From the NCBI GenBank assembly GCA_017510785.1, contig JAFWMH010000079.1:1-32935 (forward strand): a DNA stretch of 32,935 bases. The letters run 5' to 3'. The notes beneath the pieces were generated by a model, which saw only the letters and a list, made by a program, of their open reading frames with translations, did not search any database and was not told where the DNA came from. Source of the DNA: Atopobiaceae bacterium (GTDB lineage Bacteria; Actinomycetota; Coriobacteriia; Coriobacteriales; Atopobiaceae). Shown in pieces: positions 1 through 7,268 of this stretch (positions within the stretch are counted from its first letter, which is position 1; each line of letters begins with the position of its first letter). Both the position numbers and the translations under genes were made by a program.

Positions 1-42
1 ATCATCGGCAAGGCGGTTGCAACCGCCGAGGAAAAGGAGTAG
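1..42 (+). CDS. C-terminal end of an unidentified protein (partial)
   Basis: Frame 1 is open from the window edge and stops at TAG (40-42), encoding a 13-residue charged end, IIGKAVATAEEKE. Codon choice fits the window and the following 1.1 kb is non-coding, so this may be the tail of a gene that begins outside. Too short to identify; it could be chance. Confidence 0.3.
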   Translation: MIGKAVATAEEKE

Positions 43-119
43 AATCACCAGCCGGGCAGCTCGGAACCGACGTTCGCTCCGGTGACCCACACCTTCTTAC
101 ACCACATATCGGGACGCGA

Positions 120-512
120 TCCCCATAATCACCAATGGGTGCCGTTTGGGACACTTTTGCCGTGGTTTCGCCCGCCATATGTCCCCTCTGGCACCCATGA
201 TCGCCAATGGGTGCCATTTGGGCCATTTCGGCAAGGCGCGAGACCAGAAATGGCCCGTTTGGCACCCAACGTTGAGCAGAATCTGACGGAATACCGACCT
301 GCGAAAGTCCCCCATTGCACGTGTCGCGCTCTCGTCAGGTTTTTCCCTCGGGACGGCCCGACAAGACCCGCCCTCGACATGAGCCACGACTCCGCCCTGC
401 GCCGGCACGCTGGCCACCGCAACCTGCGGCACGCTGGCCACCGCAACCTGCGGCGCGCTGGCCGTCGCAACATGCATGCATCTGCTGTTATGAAGCATCT
501 TGGGGAGCATAT
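120..512 (-). repeat. Composite intergenic repeat, left copy
   Basis: Read on the minus strand this begins with a 25-bp block at 512-488 (TTATGAAGCATCTTGGGG on the plus strand). Then come GGCGGAGTCG, a GGGCGGG stretch, a TGCAA block and two blocks of the type AATGGGTGCCxTTTGGG (133-146 and 209-222). The same blocks occur in the same order on the plus strand at 24692-25040. No reading frame inside shows conserved protein features. Confidence 0.6.
403..474 (+). repeat. Three tandem 24-bp units
   Basis: The unit begins CGGCACGCTGGCCACCGC. Copies at 403-426 and 427-450 are identical; the third (451-474) has a few changes. The period is a multiple of three but no plausible gene spans it. It lies inside the left composite repeat. 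Confidence 0.75.
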
Positions 513-726
513 TCGAGAAACTGCCTCTTGGCGCTTCATGACGATGGCTAATGCCAGACGACGTTACGGACGCTTCGTCACCGCGCACCACCGCCCCAAG
601 ACGTCTCATAACGATTGCCAATGCCAGCTTCTGGCGAACGTCGGTTTCGGTTGTTATCACGGCGACGCCAGACGCGATTTCGAATCGTGCGGTGGCCGAG
701 CCGTCGCACGGGCCGGAAGAAAAAAC

Positions 727-1010
727 CTGTCGAAAATGCGACTTGTGAAACTGAAAGGTTTGCACAGGTCGATTTTCCGACAGATTCCGGCCAGGCGGAG
801 CGCCGTGGGGGGCATGGGAGGGAAAAATCCTGTCGAAAATGCGACTTGTGCAACTGAAAGGTTTGCACAGGTCGATTTTCCGACAGATTCCGTTGCGGAG
901 ATTTGCACAGGTCGATTTTCCGTCAGATTTTTTGCCTCGGGGGCATCGCACTGGCCCGTTTCCCGTCGGACCGGCCCCCCGCGACTTGCACAGGTCGATT
1001 TTCCGACAGA
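727..1010 (+). repeat. Array of TTGCACAGGTCGA repeats with two imperfect hairpins
   Basis: A 25-bp core, TTGCACAGGTCGATTTTCC followed by GACAGA, occurs at 760-784, 863-887, 903-927 and 986-1010. The first two copies are preceded by an inverted version (727-749 and 830-852) and about 10 bp of loop, so each pair could fold into a roughly 24-bp stem. Spacing between copies is irregular (40 to 103 bp start to start). The family reappears at 25876-26281. Confidence 0.75.
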
Positions 1011-1192
1011 TTTCGGTGCGGGGCGTCACGAGGGTGTCGCCATCGAGCCCCTCTGCGACAGCCTTTCTTACCATCTGGCCGAACATCCCGGCAAGCGTTT
1101 ATCCGCAACCGCACGGCCAAACCTCACGCAATGCCCGCCCGGCACAGCAGCACATCCTAGCAAGGTTTGATCCGATACTGCACGACTTTACC

Positions 1193-1798
1193 TCAAGCAA
1201 TACCCAATCGGCAAAGCAACACCCCAAGGGCCACGAGGGCTACCAGCCGCAGGCCCTTATCAACTCTCCCATCCGACCGGAAGAGTCGAAGACAAAACCT
1301 TGGCGAAAGCGGAAACAACACCTGAACGCCCTTCTTATTCGTAACATCGAGGGCGACATGCAGCAACATGCCAATCGCAAACGGCGGAACGACCTGCGGA
1401 AACACGAGCCAAAGCGGCGCAGAGAAAAGCACTACGGCCAGAAAAGAGTGCATGAAGGTACGATGGTGGCACAGTCTCTTCCACTGAGAGCCCAACACAG
1501 CAAGAACGACGAACGCGGCGGCACCGACTGTCGCAACCGGTCCCATGCGATTGAGCACGAGCCCCGCAACACCAAGGTCGAGAAAGTGATCGATAAGTGC
1601 GATTGCGACCAGCGGAACGAGGATGTCGACCCCAAAGAAGTAGTCCTTTACGGCCGACTTCGAGCTGACGTCAATATCGCAAATCCATCCGCCCAAAAGG
1701 CCACCTGCAACGTCTATGAGGCACGCGCTCGCACCGGTCGGTTCGAGCAGCGCCAGCGAAGCCGCAGCACCCACAAGCATATGTGTTCGGCTATTCAT
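1193..1798 (-). CDS. YdjM-like membrane-bound metal-dependent hydrolase
   Basis: Predicted 201-residue integral membrane protein of the YdjM/DUF457 family. These have a conserved N-terminal histidine and a later HRxxxHS-type motif, and are thought to be zinc-dependent hydrolases; the substrate is unknown. Here the N terminus reads MNSRTHMLVG, followed by a GGWICDID segment, then HRTFMHS, then HVALDVTNKKG, with about four hydrophobic segments between. The start at 1798 (ATG) was chosen because the family begins with this motif; an upstream GTG at 1849 would add 17 unrelated residues. It lies 64 bp downstream of the radical SAM gene on the same strand and is probably third in that operon. Family assignment is fairly secure, the activity is inferred. 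Confidence 0.75.
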   Translation of the reverse strand: MNSRTHMLVGAAASLALLEPTGASACLIDVAGGLLGGWICDIDVSSKSAVKDYFFGVDILVPLVAIALIDHFLDLGVAGLVLNRMGPVATVGAAAFVVLAVLGSQWKRLCHHRTFMHSFLAVVLFSAPLWLVFPQVVPPFAIGMLLHVALDVTNKKGVQVLFPLSPRFCLRLFRSDGRVDKGLRLVALVALGVLLCRLGIA

Positions 1799-1862
1799 AT
1801 GCCTCGAACCGACCTTTCCCTCGTCCGCATAAGGAGCACCATAACACACGACGTCTACCTGC

Positions 1863-2834
1863 TTAAAGCCAGCAGTTCACGTCCTTCACATCGAGACGTC
1901 TAGTTTGAGCATACGTCACACATCGCGAACCACCCCTGCAACGATTGAGATGTTTGCAGTTCTCACATCCTGTGGGAACGTACGGCTTAGCCAGCTGCCG
2001 CATTACTTCACTGCGCGCAATTATCTCAGCCAGCTCGCCATCGCGATAATTTCCGATTACGAAGGGCAGTCGACGACATGGCATCATATCCCCATTCGCC
2101 AAATAAATAAGCAAGTCGCCACCCGCACCGCAACGATATAAGCATGGTCGGTGCGTGGCGAGAAACTGAAGGGGCCTCCCACAGTTGACCATGCTGCTTC
2201 CGTCAATCCTTCTGTATCGCCACCTGCGTCGCGCGGCAAGTCTGCAGGCTTCCTTGAACTCTTCCGTCGTAAGCGCAAGGGAATCTGTATCCTCGGTAAC
2301 GACCCTGTCCCACCAAAGCTTGTCAACACGATGATGCCTACACACAATAGAGAGTTCTCGAAAGTCGCGATAGTTTTGCTTTTGCGCGGTAAACGATACC
2401 AACACGTGAACATTCTCTGCTTTCAGGTAGTCGATGCCACGCAACGCGCGCTCGAATGAGCCTTCACCGCGAATTCTATTGTGAGTATCCCTCACGCCGT
2501 CAAGACTTACCTGTACAAACACGGGACGCAACATTGCCAGCCGTCGAGCATATTCCTCGTTAATCATTGTTCCATTGGTCAGAACACCCAAGCGCAAGCC
2601 GGCGCATACGATTCTCTCAGCAAGATCCCAAAACGCATGATGCATGAGTGGTTCCCCACCCGTAAGGTTAACTTGTCCAGGCAGCTGAGCGATCATTAAG
2701 TATCGAACGTATTTCTCAAGACCTTCCCATAGCAGTTCCTCGTCCATATTCTCGGTGTAGTCCTTTTGATAGCAGTGCGCACATCGCAAGTTGCATCGAT
2801 GCGTAATATGCCACTGCAGAAAATGAAGCCGCAT
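1863..2834 (-). CDS. Radical SAM/SPASM enzyme coupled to the CSS-tail protein
   Basis: 323-residue radical SAM protein. The first [4Fe-4S] site is CNLRCAHC (C14, C18, C21), followed by LTGGEP (57-62) and the strand motifs VLTNGT and VSLDG. The C-terminal SPASM region carries C235, C253 (ANGDMMPC), C290, C293, C299, C305 and C321, enough for two auxiliary clusters. Enzymes of this type usually modify ribosomal peptides or proteins, for example by thioether or C-C crosslinks. The ATG at 2834 overlaps the stop of the upstream gene (TGATG), so translation is coupled. The frame runs 23 codons further upstream, but that part is the antisense-like hydrophobic shadow of the CSS repeat and lacks radical SAM homology. 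Inference: the upstream cysteine tail is the substrate. It could instead be an unrelated anaerobic maturase. Confidence 0.85.
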   Translation of the reverse strand: MRLHFLQWHITHRCNLRCAHCYQKDYTENMDEELLWEGLEKYVRYLMIAQLPGQVNLTGGEPLMHHAFWDLAERIVCAGLRLGVLTNGTMINEEYARRLAMLRPVFVQVSLDGVRDTHNRIRGEGSFERALRGIDYLKAENVHVLVSFTAQKQNYRDFRELSIVCRHHRVDKLWWDRVVTEDTDSLALTTEEFKEACRLAARRRWRYRRIDGSSMVNCGRPLQFLATHRPCLYRCGAGGDLLIYLANGDMMPCRRLPFVIGNYRDGELAEIIARSEVMRQLAKPYVPTGCENCKHLNRCRGGSRCVTYAQTRRLDVKDVNCWL

Positions 2835-3799
2835 CAATCCGCTCCTCCACCACCGCACGACGAGCAGGAAGAGCACGACGAGCAGGAAGAGCAGGAAGAG
2901 CACGATCTTCCCGAATAATCAGAACGACTTGTACTTCCGCCCCAGATTACATCGCACACCTTCCCGATTACCATCACGATGCCTGCGACTACAAGCATGA
3001 TTAAGTCAGCTCTAACCGTGTCATCATGCCTACCGGTCTTACTGGATCCGTGTACCGTGAGCTCACTGTCGGTCTTATCTGTCAATTGCCTCGCAGACAA
3101 TGCTGTGCTCTTCACAAAATCTGCGTTGGATATTTTAACACGCAGCCGGTATAGCCCATAGACGTTGGTTGCCAAGACGTCAACTTGATCCCCACCCGCC
3201 ACGATACCCCCATCGTTTTTCGAGGCATGGAGCACCTCGGTTACACTCCCCGCCGGCGTATGCACCGTAACCGACAAATTGTTGATGCTCTTTTCGAAGT
3301 TCGCCCCCACAAACCGATACGAGAAAATGTCGTACGTGTCTTCTACGCTCTTGACTACGTCTGAGAGTCGGTATCGGAACACGTAAGTGTTAGTCTGATC
3401 ACGGCTGGCAAGATATGCCGAAATTTCTTTTCCACTCACAGATTCGGAAACGTTGTAGCAGTAGTCCGGACGGTTCACCGTATCGTCCGTCTGCTTGCAT
3501 ACGTGATCATTAATGGCTACCTCCGTCACCGCAAGATCAGAGAAGCGTTCTTCAAGCTCCAAATTGCTTCCTGTATAAACCTCTTTATAGAACCGCGTAA
3601 AGTCACCTTCTTCGAAGGAGACTTCCCATATCTCCTCCACCTCGGCAGACCGATCAGGCTGAAGCCACACTTCAAATGTGGCTTTTGATATGCCATACTC
3701 TTTTCTTTCCGCAAGCGCCGTTTTCGGAGATGCCAGCACAAACACCACCGCAAACACCGCAAACACCAAAAACGATCGAACACAACGTCGCGTCTTCAC
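2834..3799 (-). CDS. Secreted DUF2207-like membrane protein with a (CSS)5C tail
   Basis: 321 residues. A signal peptide (about 1-29, ending in ALA) is followed by a beta-rich exported domain of the DUF2207 type (about 35-235). One transmembrane helix follows (about 266-285), then a short polar stretch and a remarkable tail: CSSCSSCSSCSSCSSC then GGGGAD, with cysteines at 300, 303, 306, 309, 312 and 315. With an exported N terminus the tail should sit in the cytoplasm, where a radical SAM enzyme could reach it. DUF2207 proteins commonly end in Gly/Ser-rich tails; a strict cysteine triplet repeat is unusual. The start is GTG with AGGAG 6 bases upstream. The gene opens a minus-strand operon. No molecular function is known for the family. 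Confidence 0.8.
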   Translation of the reverse strand: MKTRRCVRSFLVFAVFAVVFVLASPKTALAERKEYGISKATFEVWLQPDRSAEVEEIWEVSFEEGDFTRFYKEVYTGSNLELEERFSDLAVTEVAINDHVCKQTDDTVNRPDYCYNVSESVSGKEISAYLASRDQTNTYVFRYRLSDVVKSVEDTYDIFSYRFVGANFEKSINNLSVTVHTPAGSVTEVLHASKNDGGIVAGGDQVDVLATNVYGLYRLRVKISNADFVKSTALSARQLTDKTDSELTVHGSSKTGRHDDTVRADLIMLVVAGIVMVIGKVCDVIWGGSTSRSDYSGRSCSSCSSCSSCSSCSSCGGGGAD

Positions 3800-3873
3800 G
3801 GGACTCTCCTTTCGCGGTTGCGCTGAGCACGCTACAAACTACGTTATTTCAACATCCTCATCATTAATAAGCT

Positions 3874-3899
3874 ATCATATAATCTCATCCATAAGTCAA
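3874..3899 (-). promoter_or_regulatory. Possible promoter of the CSS-tail operon
   Basis: On the minus strand TTGACT (3899-3894) precedes TATGAT (3879-3874) in an AT-rich island about 75 bp upstream of the GTG start. The 14-bp spacer is shorter than the usual 16-18, so this is a candidate only. Confidence 0.3.
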
Positions 3900-4134
3900 G
3901 TGTGCGCCAAACGGTAACAAACCTTTCGTCGGCCGGTCTATGGCCTCTCAAAGGGTCCGCAAAGAAACTCGTCGCTCGCCCGCCCAAAAAAGGCAGCCGC
4001 GCGCAGTACCGCAGGCCCGACAGCCGTTTGTGCTTTACTATCCGAGCCACGTGCAGGGTATGAGCCACCCGTCCGTCGTCGTGGAACGAAAACCCGTCCC
4101 CCGCCCCTCCTTGGCTCCCCAACTCGACAAGCTT
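3900..4134. other. Intergenic region with a diverged repeat shared with 16134-16250
   Basis: No gene is supported here. AAAGAAACTCGTCGCTCG (3961-3978) and CAGGCCCGAC (4012-4021) recur at 16134-16151 and 16185-16194 with the same 51-bp offset, followed in both places by CCGT, CTTTA and GAGCCA blocks. This suggests an old intergenic element of about 115 bp. Confidence 0.4.
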
Positions 4135-4143
4135 TGGTACACT
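4135..4143 (+). promoter_or_regulatory. Extended -10 element before the DUF4160 gene
   Basis: TGGTACACT matches an extended -10 (TGn plus TACACT) about 20 bp upstream of the start region, with no clear -35. Similar TGGTAnnnT elements lie upstream of 4932 and 18278. Confidence 0.35.
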
Positions 4144-4163
4144 GTAGAACACGAAGGAGAGGA

Positions 4164-4400
4164 TTGATATGCCAGCGATTTGCATATTACCATGACCACA
4201 TGCCGCCGCATTTCCACGCGCGTTACCAAGGCCACAAGGCATCATTCACCATCGAAGGCGACCTCCTCGCCGGTTCACTGCCTGCAAGGCAAACCAAGTT
4301 CGTCGTCGCTTGGGCAGCACTCCATGAGGACGAGCTACTGGCTAACTGGGAACTCGCACGCGAGCATGGCGAGCTTTTCCGCATCGATCCGCTGCGTTAG
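4164..4400 (+). CDS. DUF4160 protein with a frameshifted, shortened N terminus
   Basis: The frame encodes the DUF4160 core: YYHDHMPPHFHARYQGHKA, then LPARQTKF, then LHEDELLANWELA and a C-terminal FRIDPLR. DUF4160 proteins normally begin MPTI followed by about ten residues (FxGI type) before the DH-PPHFH motif. Here an ATG with a good ribosome site (AAGGAGAG, ATG at 4169) starts MPAIC in a different frame and stops within nine codons. About ten codons appear deleted, leaving the core out of frame. It may be translated from TTG at 4164, poorly spaced from the same ribosome site, or be inactive. It is followed 8 bp later by a DUF2442 gene, its usual neighbour. The family's function is unknown, although the pair is often suspected to be toxin-antitoxin-like. 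Confidence 0.6.
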   Translation: MICQRFAYYHDHMPPHFHARYQGHKASFTIEGDLLAGSLPARQTKFVVAWAALHEDELLANWELAREHGELFRIDPLR

Positions 4401-4408
4401 GAGAAGCA

Positions 4409-4885
4409 ATGGAGATTGATGTTCGGGATATGCCCTACGCCGTTGACGTAACAAAGGTCCAAGTTCTCTCCGGCCATCGCCTCAAAGTTAGATTCGACGA
4501 TAACAACGAGGGCATTTACGACATGACTCCCTTGCTTGGTCTTGGTGTGTTCAAACGGCTACAGGATGACACTTTGTTCAGCATGGCGCATATCGAGTAC
4601 GGTACGGTGGTTTGGCCTGGCAACCTCGACATAGCGGCGGAACGACTCTGGACGGACTGCGAACCTCTAGGAGACGACTGGAGGCCGAGGCTTCTTCAAA
4701 AAAGTACTTTGAGTAATCTCTTGCGCAGAGTTCGCGACCAGTTTGCGTTTGTCAACGGATATCGGCCAGACGTCGTTTGGAATGTCCCACCAACACCTCA
4801 TGCCTCCGTCGCGTCGGGAAGTGACCGGAAGGGCAATCGCCCCTTCATAGCGAAACGAAAGCCCATCCCCTGTTCCACTTGCTAA
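4409..4885 (+). CDS. DUF2442 protein with an unusual C-terminal extension
   Basis: 158 residues. About residues 9-91 match DUF2442: VTKVQVLSGHRLKVRFDD, then GIYDMTPLL, GVFKRLQDD, then YGTVVWPGNLDIAAE and LWTDC. Family members usually end near there at 80-100 residues. The remaining 67 residues are basic, rich in proline and without recognised domain features, so the original stop was probably lost and the frame now reads into former intergenic DNA. The start ATG has GGAGAAGCA just upstream, directly after the DUF4160 stop. Partnership with DUF4160 is typical. No catalytic residues are known. Confidence 0.75.
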   Translation: MEIDVRDMPYAVDVTKVQVLSGHRLKVRFDDNNEGIYDMTPLLGLGVFKRLQDDTLFSMAHIEYGTVVWPGNLDIAAERLWTDCEPLGDDWRPRLLQKSTLSNLLRRVRDQFAFVNGYRPDVVWNVPPTPHASVASGSDRKGNRPFIAKRKPIPCSTC

Positions 4886-4896
4886 AGTGGTATGAT
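4875..4896 (+). promoter_or_regulatory. Extended -10 promoter with an inverted repeat
   Basis: CCACTT (4875-4880) and AAGTGG (4885-4890) form a perfect 6-bp inverted repeat whose right arm runs into an extended -10, TGGTATGAT (4888-4896). It lies 36 bp before the GTG of the AbrB-type gene and could be its autoregulatory operator. Confidence 0.4.
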
Positions 4897-4931
4897 AAGT
4901 ATGATTTGTATCCCACCAAAAGGAGGCCAAC

Positions 4932-5141
4932 GTGGCAATGCCAAAGGAACGAGGCGCGTGGACGGCAACGGTCGGCGCAAAGGGGCAAATCGTCATCCCC
5001 AAAGAGGCGCGCGACATGTTTGGCATCGTACCGGGCGACACGCTCGTAATCTTGGGTGACGCAAAGCGTGGAATCGCCATACCGCCCAAGGAGCAGTTCA
5101 ACGAATGGATTCGCGTCGCGTTCGAGGGAGAAAAGCAATGA
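4932..5141 (+). CDS. AbrB/SpoVT-type DNA-binding regulator
   Basis: 69-residue swapped-hairpin DNA-binding protein. The core is VGAKGQIVIPKEARDMFGI then PGDTLVILGD (about 14-42), followed by a short acidic-basic tail. Proteins of this type bind DNA as dimers and usually control the gene they are coupled to. The GTG start (4932) has AGGAGG at a 5-bp spacing. Its stop overlaps the glycosyltransferase ATG (ATGA), so the two are co-translated. The same domain occurs fused to an XRE helix-turn-helix at 31572-32006. It probably autoregulates through the inverted repeat at 4875-4890 (inference). An antitoxin role is less likely because the partner is an enzyme rather than a small toxin. Confidence 0.85.
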   Translation: MAMPKERGAWTATVGAKGQIVIPKEARDMFGIVPGDTLVILGDAKRGIAIPPKEQFNEWIRVAFEGEKQ

Positions 5142-6328
5142 GAATTCTCTGGTTTTGCATTCCCGCCTATGGGCACACCAACCCAACCATCGAGGTCGTT
5201 CGCGAGCTCGCATGGCGCGGACATAGGATTCGTTACTACTCCTTCGAGGAGTTTCGCGAGAGAATCGAGGCAGCCGGCGCACAGTTCGTCTCATGCGACA
5301 AATTCCTGCCGCCCATCGACTCAAATGCCGAGCGTCGCCTGCGCAAGGTATCGACCACCGAAATGAGCGTCCAATCGTTCCGCACCGTCGCACGTCTCGA
5401 TCCCGTGATTTCCGCCGACGTCGAAGCATGGCAGCCCGACGTTATCGTAAGCGACTCGGCATGCTTTTGGGGCAAGCTCAGCGCCCTGAAGCACAACCTT
5501 CCGTGGGTTTGCTCTACCACGACCTTCGCCTTCAACAGGTACTCGGCAAAGTACATGGAAACGAGCGCGAGCGAACTCGCCGACATGGTGTTAGGACTTC
5601 CGCGCATGAATCGCGAGATTCGCAAACTGCGGCAGTTGGGCTACCACGTAAAAAGCGCGCTCGACGTCGTGCAGAACAAGCCCGACGACTATACGATCGT
5701 GTACACGTCACGCACGTTCCAGCCCTCTTCGGAGACCTTCGACGATGAGCACTACCGCTTCGTCGGACCCTCGGTGCACGACGTCGCCCCACGCGAGAAG
5801 GACGGCCAGCCGCTCGTGTACGTCTCGCTGGGCACGGTTATCAACGACCGACCCGGCTTCTACCACACCTGCATCGATGCACTGCGCGATGCCAACGTTG
5901 ACCTGCTCATTTCGTGCGGAAAGGCGTTCGATCCGGCGCAGCTGGGCACGTTGCCTGCAAACGTGCGGGTCGAGCAGTACGTCGACCAAATGGACGTGCT
6001 TTCGAGGGCGAGCCTCTTCATCACGCACTGTGGCATGAACAGCGCCTCCGAGGGCATGTGGATGGACGTGCCCGAGCTGCTCTTCCCCTTGACGGGCGAG
6101 CAGCGAGCCGTGGCAAGACGCGTAGCCGAGGTAGGTGCCGGGATTCCGCTCGATGCAAACATGGCAAAGGAACCCGCCAAGCTGCGCGAAGCCATTCTCG
6201 CGGCGCTCGTGAACAACGAACTCGCGGCAGGAAGCGCCCGAATGCGCGACGACCTACGCTCATGCGCGGGACCTACTGGCGCAGCGGACTTCATTGAGTA
6301 CGTGGCAGCGCTCGGCACCTCGAACTGA
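5138..6328 (+). CDS. GT1/MGT-type glycosyltransferase
   Basis: 396-residue glycosyltransferase of the GT-B fold, resembling macrolide and UDP-glucuronosyl transferases. The N-terminal acceptor half starts MRILWFCIPAYGHTNP, with the early histidine typical of the catalytic base. The C-terminal donor half has VYVSLGTV, VEQYVDQMDVLSRA, FITHCGMNSASEG (the HCGxxSxxE donor-binding motif) and LFPLTGEQRAVARRV. These enzymes move a sugar from a nucleotide donor to a small hydrophobic acceptor, often detoxifying it. The acceptor cannot be deduced. The ATG at 5138 overlaps the AbrB stop by four bases. It converges with the HAD gene 37 bp downstream. Confidence 0.85.
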   Translation: MRILWFCIPAYGHTNPTIEVVRELAWRGHRIRYYSFEEFRERIEAAGAQFVSCDKFLPPIDSNAERRLRKVSTTEMSVQSFRTVARLDPVISADVEAWQPDVIVSDSACFWGKLSALKHNLPWVCSTTTFAFNRYSAKYMETSASELADMVLGLPRMNREIRKLRQLGYHVKSALDVVQNKPDDYTIVYTSRTFQPSSETFDDEHYRFVGPSVHDVAPREKDGQPLVYVSLGTVINDRPGFYHTCIDALRDANVDLLISCGKAFDPAQLGTLPANVRVEQYVDQMDVLSRASLFITHCGMNSASEGMWMDVPELLFPLTGEQRAVARRVAEVGAGIPLDANMAKEPAKLREAILAALVNNELAAGSARMRDDLRSCAGPTGAADFIEYVAALGTSN

Positions 6329-6365
6329 GACATGCTCCTTGAGCACCCCTTCGCAAGAGTTAGTC

Positions 6366-7223
6366 TCACGCTTGCATGAATGCGGGCAGAATGTCCTCGC
6401 GACCCTGCTCATTGCAAAGCCGCGCGGCCTCGGCGATTTGCTCGAGCGCGATTGCCACGCCGTCATCGGCCGAGGCTCCAACGTGCCAGCGAGCCGCGGC
6501 CTTTGCGTTTTCGTTCGCATTCGCCATCGCGCAAGAATTCGGAATGTAGGAGAGCATCGTGAGGTCATTGTCTGCATCGCCAAACACGCACACCTCGTCC
6601 ACGGAAATCCGCAACGTATTGATGAGCGCTTTTACGCCCTCGACCTTCGACCAGCCCTCAATCGAAACATCCAGCCAGTTCACCACGGCGTTTGTAAAGG
6701 AGAGCCCCGGGCAGAGCGACTCGAGCTCTGCCTGCAAACGATCGACGGCGTCCTGGCCTCCCAGACAGATCACTCCCGCCTTAGCCACGGGATAGACCGG
6801 CAGCTCGTCGTGGTGCACACCACCCGCGAGGAAGGCGCGGTCGTACATCGAGCCCATCTCCTCGCGCGTGATGCCCACCCAGTCTCCCAGACCGTCCGGG
6901 CGGTACGTAATGAAGGCGCAGCCCGGCAGAGTTTGCACGTAGCGTGCCGCGCGTCTCAGCAACTCGTCGTCGAGGCACCGCTCGAAAACAAGCGATCCGA
7001 GGTAGTAAGCCTTTTGCCCACTCACGCACACCGCCGTGTTGTAACAGCTTTTATCTCCTCCGAAGAAGCTCGCGAGCTCCGCGCGGTCGCGACCCGTCGC
7101 CGGCCCGAAGTCGACGCCCTGCTCCTGGCACGCGTGAATGGCGTCAATCGTTCGCTGAGAAACGCTTTCCCTCCCAAACGGAATGAGCGTGTTATCCACA
7201 TCGGAAAGAACAAGCTTAATCAT
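6366..7223 (-). CDS. Cof-type HAD-IIB phosphatase
   Basis: 285 residues. It opens MIKLVLSDVDNTL, the DxDxT nucleophile motif. The conserved lysine region follows (GWSKVEGVKAL), then the acidic motif GDADNDLTML and ANANENAKAAA, as in the Cof/YbjI class that dephosphorylates sugar phosphates and related small metabolites. The ATG at 7223 was chosen because GGGAGG lies 5 bp upstream; an earlier ATG would add eight residues ahead of the first strand. It lies 45 bp downstream of the EAL gene on the same strand and may share its transcript. Substrate unknown. Confidence 0.9.
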   Translation of the reverse strand: MIKLVLSDVDNTLIPFGRESVSQRTIDAIHACQEQGVDFGPATGRDRAELASFFGGDKSCYNTAVCVSGQKAYYLGSLVFERCLDDELLRRAARYVQTLPGCAFITYRPDGLGDWVGITREEMGSMYDRAFLAGGVHHDELPVYPVAKAGVICLGGQDAVDRLQAELESLCPGLSFTNAVVNWLDVSIEGWSKVEGVKALINTLRISVDEVCVFGDADNDLTMLSYIPNSCAMANANENAKAAARWHVGASADDGVAIALEQIAEAARLCNEQGREDILPAFMQA

Positions 7224-7268
7224 GTGACCTCCCATCACCATGGCCATCGAGCCCTTCCTCGTCGGCCA

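Noticed and set aside
727..1010. CRISPR array
   Set aside because: Spacing is irregular, inverted copies alternate with direct ones, and the intervening DNA is itself repeated; no cas gene is near.
82..1170. Long overlapping open frames on both strands in the left repeat region
   Set aside because: They follow GC-rich tandem and inverted repeats, have no family motifs or ribosome site, and overlap one another.
2835..2903. Hydrophobic 23-residue N-terminal extension of the radical SAM protein
   Set aside because: It is the CSS repeat read in another frame (LLFLL/LVV pattern) and the true start overlaps the upstream stop.
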